Numbered from the stretch's first letter, positions 1 to 5,124 are shown. The stretch is DNA of 5,907 nucleotides from Desulfitobacterium sp. (GCA_012799495.1 JAAZLD010000461.1:1-5907); one strand, 5' to 3'. The notes: generated by a model from the letters alone, not told the origin. A program made the numbers and translations.

Positions 1-320
1 ATTATGTTCGCGGGGGAGAAGCTCCTGCTCCAGAAGGAGAAGCCTTAGAAATACTCAAAGGAGAGCAAGTTCCTGCTGTTCTCGATTTACTTGAGGAAAA
101 AGTCAAAGCTCAAGAGGAATTGACTGTAGCTACAGTTAAACCTTTGTTTAGGCAGATTACAAAAGAGTTAAAAATAGGTGGGAAACAGGTCTTTATGCCC
201 ATTCGAATTGCATTAACTGGGGAAATGCAAGGACCAGAGCTTTATGATCTAATACCCCTTTTAGGCTTGGAGAATGTAATTAGTAGGCTAGCAAAGAGTA
301 GAACTTATCTAAATAGTTGA
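1..320 (+). CDS. gltX: Glutamyl-tRNA synthetase, C-terminal fragment (5' end outside window)
   Basis: The reading frame is open from base 3 (codon TAT) to the TGA at 318-320, giving 105 C-terminal residues. This cytoplasmic class I synthetase charges tRNA-Glu (and in many Firmicutes tRNA-Gln, which is later amidated). The visible part is the end of the all-helical anticodon-binding domain. Its recognisable signature is the GGKQVFMPIRIALTGEMQGP segment, matching the family's G-K-x-x-MP-R-x-ALTG-x-x-x-GP pattern, followed by LYDLIPLLG and a terminal helix ending in RLAKSRTYLNS. The catalytic domain with its HIGH and KMSKS motifs lies upstream of the window. An in-frame TTG at 120 is an internal leucine codon, not a start. 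The stop codon overlaps the -35 box of the next promoter. The position upstream of cysE-cysS is the classic Firmicute arrangement. Confidence 0.95.
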   Translation, partial: YVRGGEAPAPEGEALEILKGEQVPAVLDLLEEKVKAQEELTVATVKPLFRQITKELKIGGKQVFMPIRIALTGEMQGPELYDLIPLLGLENVISRLAKSRTYLNS

Positions 321-345
321 CACGATTTGACATATTAACTATACT
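317..345 (+). promoter_or_regulatory. SigA-type promoter of the cysE T-box operon
   Basis: A perfect -35 TTGACA (317-322) and a -10 TATACT (340-345) are separated by 17 bp, predicting a transcript start near 352. The -35 box overlaps the gltX stop codon. A second TTGACA at 327-332 has no suitably spaced -10. An 11-nt direct repeat CAATCATGAAA (348-358 and 362-372) straddles the predicted start site. The placement just before the T-box leader is what is expected if cysE-cysS has its own start in addition to any read-through from gltX. Confidence 0.85.
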
Positions 346-427
346 TACAATCATGAAATATCAATCATGAAACATTCAGTAGAGACACGAATACAATGGC
401 TATAAATGGAAAAAATCATATGAAACA

Positions 428-640
428 GAGTGCGGTGAAGGGAAAGAGTAGGAAGTAGACCTTTGTAAAGAGAGAGTGGGCTGGTGGAATCCACTCCAAA
501 GGATCTTTCGAAGTGCGTCCTGGAGCGCTTGAGAGATAATCTCTCCGTAGTGCTGCGTTAAAGCAATGAGTGGAACAGGAATACTGTTCAATCAGAGTGG
601 AACCGCGGAACCCTTTCGTCTCTGGACGAAGGGGTTTTTT
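428..640 (+). promoter_or_regulatory. T-box leader specific for tRNA-Cys
   Basis: Stem I spans about 428-530. Its base is 428-433 with 525-530. The conserved AGUA lies at 447-450, helices at 451-455/505-509 and 460-464/498-502, and the distal hairpin at 475-479/491-495. The specifier loop carries GAAG-UGC-G with the UGC cysteine codon at 514-516. Smaller hairpins follow at 531-545, 551-565 and 573-589. The T-box proper (AGAGUGGAACCGCGG, 594-608) gives an antiterminator of 593-597/620-624 and 605-607/617-619, with the seven-base bulge UGGAACC at 598-604. UGGA in the bulge pairs with a tRNA ending UCCA, fitting the U73 discriminator of tRNA-Cys. This helix excludes the terminator at 609-636. 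Uncharged tRNA-Cys would therefore allow read-through into cysE-cysS. Codon and discriminator agree independently on cysteine. Confidence 0.94.
609..640 (+). terminator. Intrinsic terminator of the T-box leader
   Basis: A 12-bp stem (609-620 with 625-636, one G-U pair) closes a UCUG loop and runs into six Ts at 635-640; more Ts follow at 642-653. The 5' arm and loop contain the bases (617-624) that also pair in the antiterminator, so the two structures are mutually exclusive, as T-box control requires. Confidence 0.94.
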
Positions 641-739
641 GTATTTATTTTTTGGCATACCTGTTGTTTTAATGCTTATTTATAATTCAGTTCATTTTAG
701 CTTATAGTTGAATTCTATAATTCAGTGGAAGTTTAAGGG
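641..739 (+). other. AT-rich spacer between T-box terminator and cysE
   Basis: Nothing coding is visible here. The 11-mer TATAATTCAGT occurs twice, at 681-691 and 716-726. Each copy begins with a perfect -10-like TATAAT, but neither has a convincing -35 at 16-18 bp, so a second promoter is possible but unsupported. For cysE the nearest Shine-Dalgarno-like sequence at a sensible distance is GGAAG (727-731), 8 nt before the ATG. Confidence 0.4.
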
Positions 740-1429
740 ATGAAGGTGATTGAGGTGTTGGGACAATTAAAGCAAGACATTAATGTGATCATTGAACGAG
801 ATCCTGCAGCAAAGACTATTCTGGAGGTTATTCTTTGTTATCCCGGCCTCCATGCTCTTATAGCCCATAGAATAGCCCATTATCTATATAAAAAGAAACT
901 GGTCTTGCTTCCTCGTCTAATTTCGCAAATTACCCGCTTTTTTACGGGAATCGAGATTCATCCTGGGGCTAAAATTGGTCAAGGGCTATTTATCGATCAT
1001 GGCATGGGGGTAGTTATTGGGGAAACAGCTGTGGTAGGAGATAATGTAACTATCTACCAAGGTGTAACCTTAGGGGGAACCGGTAAAGAAAAAGGTAAAA
1101 GGCATCCTACCATAGGCAATAATGTTTTTATGGGTTCCGGGGCTAAAGTATTAGGGTCCATTAAGATTGGAGATAATGTAAAAATCGGTGCCGGCTCAGT
1201 AGTGACAAAGCCAGTACCCAGTAATACTACAGTTGTGGGAGTCCCTGGAAAAGTGGTAGTGAGACGTAGTTCTCCTTTAGATGACATGCCGGTAGTCACC
1301 AAATCCGTATGCAATAAGGAAATAAGGGTAGAAGAAATGCCCGATCCTGTTCAAGAAGCAATCCAAGAATTATTGAGAAGAATAGAAGAGTTAGAAAGCA
1401 AACTAGAAAAAAAGGAAAATGAAATATAA
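740..1429 (+). CDS. cysE: Serine O-acetyltransferase
   Basis: A 229-residue cytoplasmic enzyme that transfers acetyl from acetyl-CoA to L-serine, making O-acetylserine for cysteine synthesis. The N-terminal helical part carries the family signature ERDPAAKTILEVILCYPGLHA (residues 19-39; typical of the short Gram-positive form, which lacks much of the E. coli N-terminal domain). A left-handed beta-helix of hexapeptide repeats follows (about 70-170). In it, FIDHG places the catalytic His at 87, and the EIHPG segment has Glu72 where Haemophilus CysE has its partner Asp, a substitution I believe is usual in this subgroup. GVTLGGTGK (108-116) is the acetyl-CoA/loop signature. The tail (about 201-229) is charged and heptad-like, probably a short coiled coil. 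The ATG at 740 has GGAAG 8 nt upstream; a GTG at 755 preceded by AAGG (743-746) is a weaker alternative start. It is the first gene under the Cys T-box. Confidence 0.95.
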   Translation: MKVIEVLGQLKQDINVIIERDPAAKTILEVILCYPGLHALIAHRIAHYLYKKKLVLLPRLISQITRFFTGIEIHPGAKIGQGLFIDHGMGVVIGETAVVGDNVTIYQGVTLGGTGKEKGKRHPTIGNNVFMGSGAKVLGSIKIGDNVKIGAGSVVTKPVPSNTTVVGVPGKVVVRRSSPLDDMPVVTKSVCNKEIRVEEMPDPVQEAIQELLRRIEELESKLEKKENEI

Positions 1430-1451
1430 AAAATAAGAAGCCGGGAAATAC

Positions 1452-1521
1452 AAGTAGTGAAATAGAAGTAGTGAAATAGAAGTAGTGAAATAGAAGTAGT
1501 GAAATAGAAGTAGTGAAATAG
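1452..1521 (+). repeat. Five perfect tandem copies of a 14-bp unit
   Basis: The unit AAGTAGTGAAATAG is repeated without a mismatch at 1452-1465, 1466-1479, 1480-1493, 1494-1507 and 1508-1521. A degenerate sixth copy, AAGTAGATAAATAAG, follows at 1522-1536. The unit length is not a multiple of three and it contains TAG and TGA, so the array is closed in all + frames and cannot link cysE to cysS. There are no spacers, so it is not a CRISPR array. It looks like a slippage-prone minisatellite inside the cysE-cysS transcript. Confidence 0.97.
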
Positions 1522-1537
1522 AAGTAGATAAATAAGA

Positions 1538-1564
1538 CTAGATAAAAGACAATCTAGATAAAAG
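1538..1564 (+). repeat. Direct repeat CTAGATAAAAG
   Basis: The 11-mer CTAGATAAAAG occurs at 1538-1548 and 1554-1564, a 16-nt period, just after the 14-bp array. It may be a decayed part of the same repetitive tract. Both tracts lie in an AT-rich, purine-rich spacer (1430-1605) with no gene, terminator or convincing promoter. Confidence 0.8.
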
Positions 1565-1593
1565 TAAATTTGATAAATGATAATAAGAAGATA

Positions 1594-1599
1594 AAGGAG
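1594..1599 (+). promoter_or_regulatory. Ribosome binding site that decides the cysS start
   Basis: AAGGAG at 1594-1599 lies 6 nt before ATG 1606 and 9 nt before ATG 1609. It lies downstream of the in-frame TTG at 1570, so that longer start is not supported. Confidence 0.85.
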
Positions 1600-1605
1600 A
1601 GTTAT

Positions 1606-3045
1606 ATGATGTCAGTAAGACTATATAACACTATGACTCAGCAAAAAGAGGAATTTATCCCTCGAGAAGAAGGAAAAGTAGCGATGTACACTTGTGGTCC
1701 CACGGTGTATAACTACTTTCATGTAGGTAATGGGCGGATGTTAGTGGTCTTTGATATGATACGCCGTTACCTCCTCTACAAAGGGTATGATGTTACCTAT
1801 GTTCAGAATTTTACGGACATCGACGACAAAATCATCGCTCGAGGATTAGAAGAGGGTATGGATCCCTTAGAGTTAGCTGAAAAATATATTGAGGAATACT
1901 TTAAAGATGCTGAGGCTTTAAATATTATGCCGGCTACTGTACACCCCAAAGCTACAGAACATGTTCCTGAGATGATCGAGATTATTAAAGGGCTAGAAGA
2001 ACAAGGGCTAGCTTATGCTGTAGATGGGGATGTTTATTTTGCAGTAGACAAACTACCTAACTATGGAAAACTTTCCCGGCGTTCACTAGAAGATTTACAA
2101 GCTGGAGCAAGGGTGGAAGTAGAAGAACAGAAACGGAATCCTTTAGATTTTGCTTTGTGGAAAAAAGCCAAACCTGGGGAACCTTCCTGGAATAGTCCTT
2201 GGGGTCCAGGTCGTCCCGGTTGGCATATTGAATGTTCAGCTATGTCTTTGAAATACTTAGGTGCTGGATTTGATATTCACGGAGGTGGGGGGGATCTCGT
2301 TTTCCCTCACCATGAGAATGAAATCGCTCAATCTGAAGGTTATCTTCATGGGGAGACTTTTGCCCGTTACTGGATGCATAATGCTTTCTTAACAGTAAAC
2401 CAAGAGAAAATGTCCAAATCTCTTGGTAACTTCTTTACTGTTCGGGAAATTTTGGAACACTTTCCTGGAGAAGTGATCCGTTTCTATCTTCTGAGTACTC
2501 ATTATCGTAGCCCCCTAGATTTTGATGATGAAAACCTGCGAATGGCTCAAAAGAGTTTGGAACGCCTCCAAACAAGTATCCGTTTAGCTGATGAAGCATT
2601 AGGGCGCAAAGGTCAAGGTGAAGTAGGGGAAGAAAGCAAACAAAAACTAAAAAATGCGGCCCTGGAAGCCCGTCAGGAATTTGAAAAGGCTATGGATGAT
2701 GATTTTAACTCAGCCTTGGCTTATGCTAGTATGTTTGAATTAGGTAAAGCTATCAATAGCTATCTCCAAAGCTTTCCCTATTACTCGGAGGAACTAAAAT
2801 TTGCTCGGACAACCTTATGGGAATTAGGGGATTGCTTAGGTTTTGATTTGGCTAAGTCTGCTAGTCAGGCTCCAAAAGATAATGGCAAGCTAGAAGAAGT
2901 AATAGAGCTTCTGATTGAAGTACGAGCTAAGGCTCGTCAGAAAAAGGATTGGGAAATGTCCGACCTGATTCGGGATCGACTGAAGGATTTGGGGATTATT
3001 TTAGAAGATACCCCTCAAGGAGCCCGTTGGACCATTAAGAACTAG
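1606..3045 (+). CDS. cysS: Cysteinyl-tRNA synthetase
   Basis: A cytoplasmic class I synthetase that activates cysteine with ATP and charges tRNA-Cys. Counting from ATG 1606 it has 479 residues, normal for the family. The N-terminal Rossmann domain has CGPTVYNYFHVGN (30-42), which contains the HIGH-type motif HVGN and the first zinc ligand Cys30. The other predicted zinc ligands are Cys210 (WHIECSAMS), His235 and Glu239 (FPHHENEIAQSE), matching the Cys/Cys/His/Glu set of E. coli CysRS. KMSKS is at 268-272. The C-terminal DALR-type helical domain follows (about 330-479), ending in KKDWEMSDLIRDRLKDLGI. Two ATGs (1606, 1609) follow a good AAGGAG, so the protein may begin one residue later. It shares the Cys T-box with cysE, coupling precursor synthesis and tRNA charging. 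No key residue is missing. Confidence 0.97.
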   Translation: MMSVRLYNTMTQQKEEFIPREEGKVAMYTCGPTVYNYFHVGNGRMLVVFDMIRRYLLYKGYDVTYVQNFTDIDDKIIARGLEEGMDPLELAEKYIEEYFKDAEALNIMPATVHPKATEHVPEMIEIIKGLEEQGLAYAVDGDVYFAVDKLPNYGKLSRRSLEDLQAGARVEVEEQKRNPLDFALWKKAKPGEPSWNSPWGPGRPGWHIECSAMSLKYLGAGFDIHGGGGDLVFPHHENEIAQSEGYLHGETFARYWMHNAFLTVNQEKMSKSLGNFFTVREILEHFPGEVIRFYLLSTHYRSPLDFDDENLRMAQKSLERLQTSIRLADEALGRKGQGEVGEESKQKLKNAALEARQEFEKAMDDDFNSALAYASMFELGKAINSYLQSFPYYSEELKFARTTLWELGDCLGFDLAKSASQAPKDNGKLEEVIELLIEVRAKARQKKDWEMSDLIRDRLKDLGIILEDTPQGARWTIKN

Positions 3046-3050
3046 AAAGG

Positions 3051-3065
3051 GGGAAGGGTATTCCC
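3051..3065 (+). other. Small hairpin over the mrnC ribosome-binding region
   Basis: GGGAA (3051-3055) can pair with TTCCC (3061-3065) around a GGGTA loop. The only purine-rich Shine-Dalgarno candidates for mrnC, GGGGG (3049-3053) and GAAGGG (3053-3058), fall in or next to this stem and are 18 and 13 nt from the ATG at 3072, farther than usual. The hairpin could hide the site, or by looping out bases could shorten the distance. This is inference from pairing only. Confidence 0.45.
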
Positions 3066-3071
3066 GTCTTT

Positions 3072-3551
3072 ATGTCGCAAACTTGGCAAGAAATGAGTGC
3101 CCTTACTTTAGCGTATCTAGGAGATGCAGTATACGAGCTTTGGGTGCGGAGTCATCTCTTAGAAATGGGACATAAAAAGGTAAGGGAATTACACTCCCTT
3201 GCTACAAAATATGTCTGTGCTCAAACCCAAGCTAATCTTTTACACAAAATTATGCCCCAACTAGAACAGCAAGAAAGTCAAATAGTTCACCGGGGAAGGA
3301 ATGCCAAAGGGGGACATCCGAAAAATGTGGATGTTGTAACCTATCGCCACGCTACAGCCTTTGAGTCTTTAGTGGGATATTGGCAAATGACTGGGCAGAA
3401 TGAACGGATGGAGTGGGCTTTTTCCCAAGTAGATGAACTTCTACGGCAAGAAGCCACTCTTTCCGAAGGTGAAGGAAAGGAAAAGGTAATTTCTCAGAGC
3501 AATGATTTGCCAATAAAAGAAGATATGGCAGAAGAGGGGGGATTTTCGTGA
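3072..3551 (+). CDS. mrnC: Mini-ribonuclease III (23S rRNA maturation)
   Basis: A 159-residue dimeric RNase III-like nuclease lacking the double-stranded RNA-binding domain; the family trims the 5' and 3' ends of 23S rRNA precursor. The RNase III catalytic fold shows LAYLGDAVYELWVR (13-26), with predicted metal-binding Asp18 and nearby Glu22. The conserved HRGRNAKGGHPKN stretch (73-85) and the second catalytic patch TAFESLVGYW (95-104, Glu98) follow. From about residue 127 there is an acidic, low-complexity tail (EATLSEGEGKEK and onward to EEGGFS) beyond the core domain; its last codons double as the thyX ribosome-binding site. The gene starts 26 nt after cysS with a poorly placed Shine-Dalgarno. 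Its TGA overlaps the thyX GTG by 4 nt (GTGA, 3548-3551). Confidence 0.95.
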   Translation: MSQTWQEMSALTLAYLGDAVYELWVRSHLLEMGHKKVRELHSLATKYVCAQTQANLLHKIMPQLEQQESQIVHRGRNAKGGHPKNVDVVTYRHATAFESLVGYWQMTGQNERMEWAFSQVDELLRQEATLSEGEGKEKVISQSNDLPIKEDMAEEGGFS

Positions 3552-4219
3552 AAGTTGAATTGATTTCCTATACTCCAGAACCTGAAAAGGTAATTGCCTC
3601 TGCAGCTCGTTTGTGTTATTCTCCAATACCGGTGCCGGAACTTCTTGAGAAATTAGATGAGAAAAAAACTGCTGAATTTGTAGATAAGCTACGGAAGGTA
3701 GGGCATCTATCCCCCTTTGAACATGTGAGTTTTCAATTTTCCATCGATGATGTTTCCCGAGCATTATCTCATCAATTAGTTAGACATAGAATCGCTAGTT
3801 ATTCCCAGAGATCACAGAGATATGTTAAGGAAAATCAATTTGAATTTATTACTCCACCGAGTATAAAAGGAAATCCAGAAGCCTTAAAACGTTATGAAAA
3901 AATCATGGCAACTCTTCAGGAAGAATATAAAGAGTTAGTAGAGATAGTTCCTGCAGAAGATGCTCGCTATATTTTACCTAATGCCTGTACAACTTCCTTA
4001 ATGGCAACTTTTAATGCCCGTTCATTACTGAACTTTTTCCAGCATCGTACATGTATGAGAGCTCAGTGGGAGATACGTATTTTAGCAGAGAAAATGCTCA
4101 AACTTGTTAAAGGGGTGGCTCCCAATGTTTTCAGGCAGGCTGGTCCTACTTGTGTAACTGAAGGGGTATGCCATGAAGGAGAAATGAGTTGCGGTAGGAT
4201 TAAGGCTTTGAAAGGATGA
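3548..4219 (+). CDS. thyX: Flavin-dependent thymidylate synthase
   Basis: A 223-residue enzyme making dTMP from dUMP with methylene-tetrahydrofolate, FAD and NAD(P)H, yielding tetrahydrofolate rather than dihydrofolate. The signature RHR-X7-S is present as RHR (79-81) to Ser89 within LVRHRIASYSQRSQRY. Further hallmarks are HLSPFEHVSFQF (53-64), ARYILPNACTTSLMATFNAR (139-158) and the C-terminal substrate-binding RTCMRAQWEIR (167-177, with Arg171). A short C-terminal extension follows, with a Cys/His-containing stretch (TCVTEGVCHEGEMSCG, residues 201-216). The start is GTG at 3548, with GAGGGGGG ending at 3541, 6 nt upstream. GTGA overlap with mrnC and ATGA overlap with rlmB suggest translational coupling. 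The ThyA alternative is not visible in this window. Confidence 0.96.
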   Translation: MKVELISYTPEPEKVIASAARLCYSPIPVPELLEKLDEKKTAEFVDKLRKVGHLSPFEHVSFQFSIDDVSRALSHQLVRHRIASYSQRSQRYVKENQFEFITPPSIKGNPEALKRYEKIMATLQEEYKELVEIVPAEDARYILPNACTTSLMATFNARSLLNFFQHRTCMRAQWEIRILAEKMLKLVKGVAPNVFRQAGPTCVTEGVCHEGEMSCGRIKALKG

Positions 4220-4968
4220 CCTTACTGATGAATGAGGAAATCGTATATGGTCGTAATGCTGTTTGGGAACTTCTCCAATCAGGAAAACCTGTCAATAAGC
4301 TTCTCTTCCAATCAGAAGGAAGTGGTAATCGCTTTCAGGATATTGTCAGTCGAGCTCGGGAATTGAAGATACCTTTTCAATTTGTGGATAAGGTTGCTCT
4401 TGATCGCCTGACAAATAAAGCTAAGCATCAGGGAGTGCTAGCCTATGTAGCACCTCGTAAATATGCTCAGGTAGAGGATATTCTGGCTTTAGCTAAGGAA
4501 AAGGAAGAGGATCCTTTTATTTTAATCCTGGATGAGGTGGAAGATCCTCATAATTTAGGAGCATTGCTTCGGACTGCTGATGCGGTGGGAGTTCATGGTA
4601 TAATAATTCCAAAGAGGCGTAGTGTTCCTTTGACTGCAACAGTGGCCAAAACTTCTGCTGGAGCTGTAGAGCATGTATTAGTGGCTCGCGTAGGCAATTT
4701 AGTTCAAACTATTAAGGAACTGCAGAAGGCTGGATGTTGGGTATCTGGCGGAGAGGCAGGAGGAACTAATGTTTATCAGGCAGATTTAACAGGTCCTCGG
4801 GTTATTGTTGTAGGGAGTGAGGGTAAAGGCTTATCCCGCTTGGTAAAGGAGAATTGTGATGAGATCGTTAGCATTCCCATGAAGGGTCATGTTAACTCTC
4901 TAAATGCTAGTGTGGCTGGGTCCATCCTTTTGTATGAGGTTCTCCGTCAAAGAGAACAGGGGAGTTAG
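4216..4968 (+). CDS. rlmB: 23S rRNA 2'-O-methyltransferase RlmB (SpoU/TrmH family)
   Basis: A 250-residue SAM-dependent SPOUT methyltransferase; E. coli RlmB methylates the ribose of G2251 in the 23S rRNA P-loop. The N-terminal substrate-binding domain (about 6-80) begins EEIVYGRNAVWELL, typical of the family. The SPOUT knot domain has motif 1 DPHNLGALLRTADAVGVHG (110-128, Asn113 and Arg119), motif 2 VVGSEGKGLSRLV (198-210) and motif 3 IPMKGHVNSLNASVAGSILLYE (220-241, with NSLNASVA forming the SAM-binding knot). The ATG at 4216 overlaps the thyX stop (ATGA). The fifth codon, ATG 4228, is a possible start, with AAGGA 11 nt upstream, and the family match begins near it. In Bacillus, rae1/yacP follows this gene; here it does not. 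Other TrmH-family methyltransferases share the core, but gene order supports RlmB. Confidence 0.93.
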   Translation: MTLLMNEEIVYGRNAVWELLQSGKPVNKLLFQSEGSGNRFQDIVSRARELKIPFQFVDKVALDRLTNKAKHQGVLAYVAPRKYAQVEDILALAKEKEEDPFILILDEVEDPHNLGALLRTADAVGVHGIIIPKRRSVPLTATVAKTSAGAVEHVLVARVGNLVQTIKELQKAGCWVSGGEAGGTNVYQADLTGPRVIVVGSEGKGLSRLVKENCDEIVSIPMKGHVNSLNASVAGSILLYEVLRQREQGS

Positions 4969-4996
4969 CTCAGGGAATAGCCTGTAGAGCTCCCTT
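4958..4996 (+). other. Stem-loop across the rlmB stop codon, no U-run
   Basis: Bases 4958-4963 pair with 4991-4996 (one G-U), 4968-4971 with 4987-4990, and 4972-4974 with 4981-4983, with bulges at 4964-4967 and 4984-4986 and a six-base loop. No T-tract follows, so it is not a standard intrinsic terminator. It could protect the 3' end of the upstream operon mRNA or pause polymerase before the sigH promoter. Confidence 0.4.
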
Positions 4997-5023
4997 GAAC
5001 GACAGAACCTCCGAAACTTCGCC

Positions 5024-5053
5024 TTGACGCCTTGGAATTTCCCAAGGTATAAT
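5024..5053 (+). promoter_or_regulatory. SigA-type promoter of sigH
   Basis: -35 TTGACG (5024-5029) and a perfect -10 TATAAT (5048-5053) are separated by 18 bp, predicting a start near 5060 and a leader of about 65 nt. It lies in the 156-bp gap between rlmB and sigH, so sigH can be expressed independently of the cysteine-controlled operon. Confidence 0.85.
5030..5047 (+). promoter_or_regulatory. Dyad filling the sigH promoter spacer, candidate operator
   Basis: CCTTGG (5030-5035) and CCAAGG (5042-5047) form a perfect 6-bp inverted repeat with a 6-bp centre. The dyad begins on the base after the -35 box and ends on the base before the -10 box. A symmetric site there suits a dimeric regulator. 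I do not recognise the binding protein. Confidence 0.5.
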
Positions 5054-5064
5054 GTGATTATGGT

Positions 5065-5088
5065 TTGTGGACAAAAGAGTATCCACAA
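5065..5088 (+). promoter_or_regulatory. Inverted repeat in the sigH leader with two DnaA-box-like nonamers
   Basis: TTGTGGA (5065-5071) and TCCACAA (5082-5088) form a perfect 7-bp inverted repeat with a 10-nt loop, beginning about 5 nt after the predicted transcript start. Each arm lies in a nonamer differing by one base from the DnaA box TTATCCACA: GTATCCACA at 5079-5087 (+) and TTGTCCACA on the minus strand at 5066-5074. It may be a DNA-level protein site, an mRNA hairpin, or both. The smaller palindrome TTTGT-GG-ACAAA (5064-5075) overlaps it. Confidence 0.5.
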
Positions 5089-5111
5089 CAACATCTTCAT
5101 CACCATGATAC

Positions 5112-5118
5112 GGGAGGG
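5112..5118 (+). promoter_or_regulatory. Ribosome binding site that decides the sigH start
   Basis: GGGAGGG at 5112-5118 lies 6 nt before the TTG at 5125. The longer in-frame start (TTG 5065) has no ribosome-binding site and would add 20 residues (including a His-rich run) absent from known SigH proteins. Choosing 5125 gives 217 residues against 218 in B. subtilis. Confidence 0.88.
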
Positions 5119-5124
5119 ATCGTT

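Noticed and set aside
120..320. Stand-alone small protein starting at TTG 120
   Set aside because: The frame is open upstream to base 3 with clear GltX sequence; TTG 120 is an internal leucine codon with no ribosome-binding site.
396..458. Leader peptide starting at ATG 396 within the T-box leader
   Set aside because: It has no Shine-Dalgarno and overlaps stem I; the RNA structure explains these bases.
400..658. Minus-strand open frames across the T-box region
   Set aside because: They lie antisense to a structured leader, with no ribosome-binding site or recognisable protein.
1452..1536. CRISPR array
   Set aside because: The 14-bp units abut with no spacers and there are no cas genes nearby.
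1570..1605. Longer cysS start at TTG 1570
   Set aside because: The strong AAGGAG lies downstream of it at 1594-1599 and serves ATG 1606/1609; the extra 12 residues are Lys/Asn-rich and not CysS-like.
3441..3764. Minus-strand gene across the mrnC-thyX junction
   Set aside because: It lies wholly antisense to two well-supported coding regions and encodes nothing recognisable.
4959..5018. tRNA gene overlapping the rlmB 3' end
   Set aside because: There is a D-arm-like GCTC/GAGC, but the D loop would be too long, and there is no anticodon stem, TTC loop or closing acceptor strand.
5065..5124. N-terminal extension of SigH from TTG 5065
   Set aside because: It has no ribosome-binding site, contains the leader inverted repeat, and makes SigH 20 residues longer than normal.
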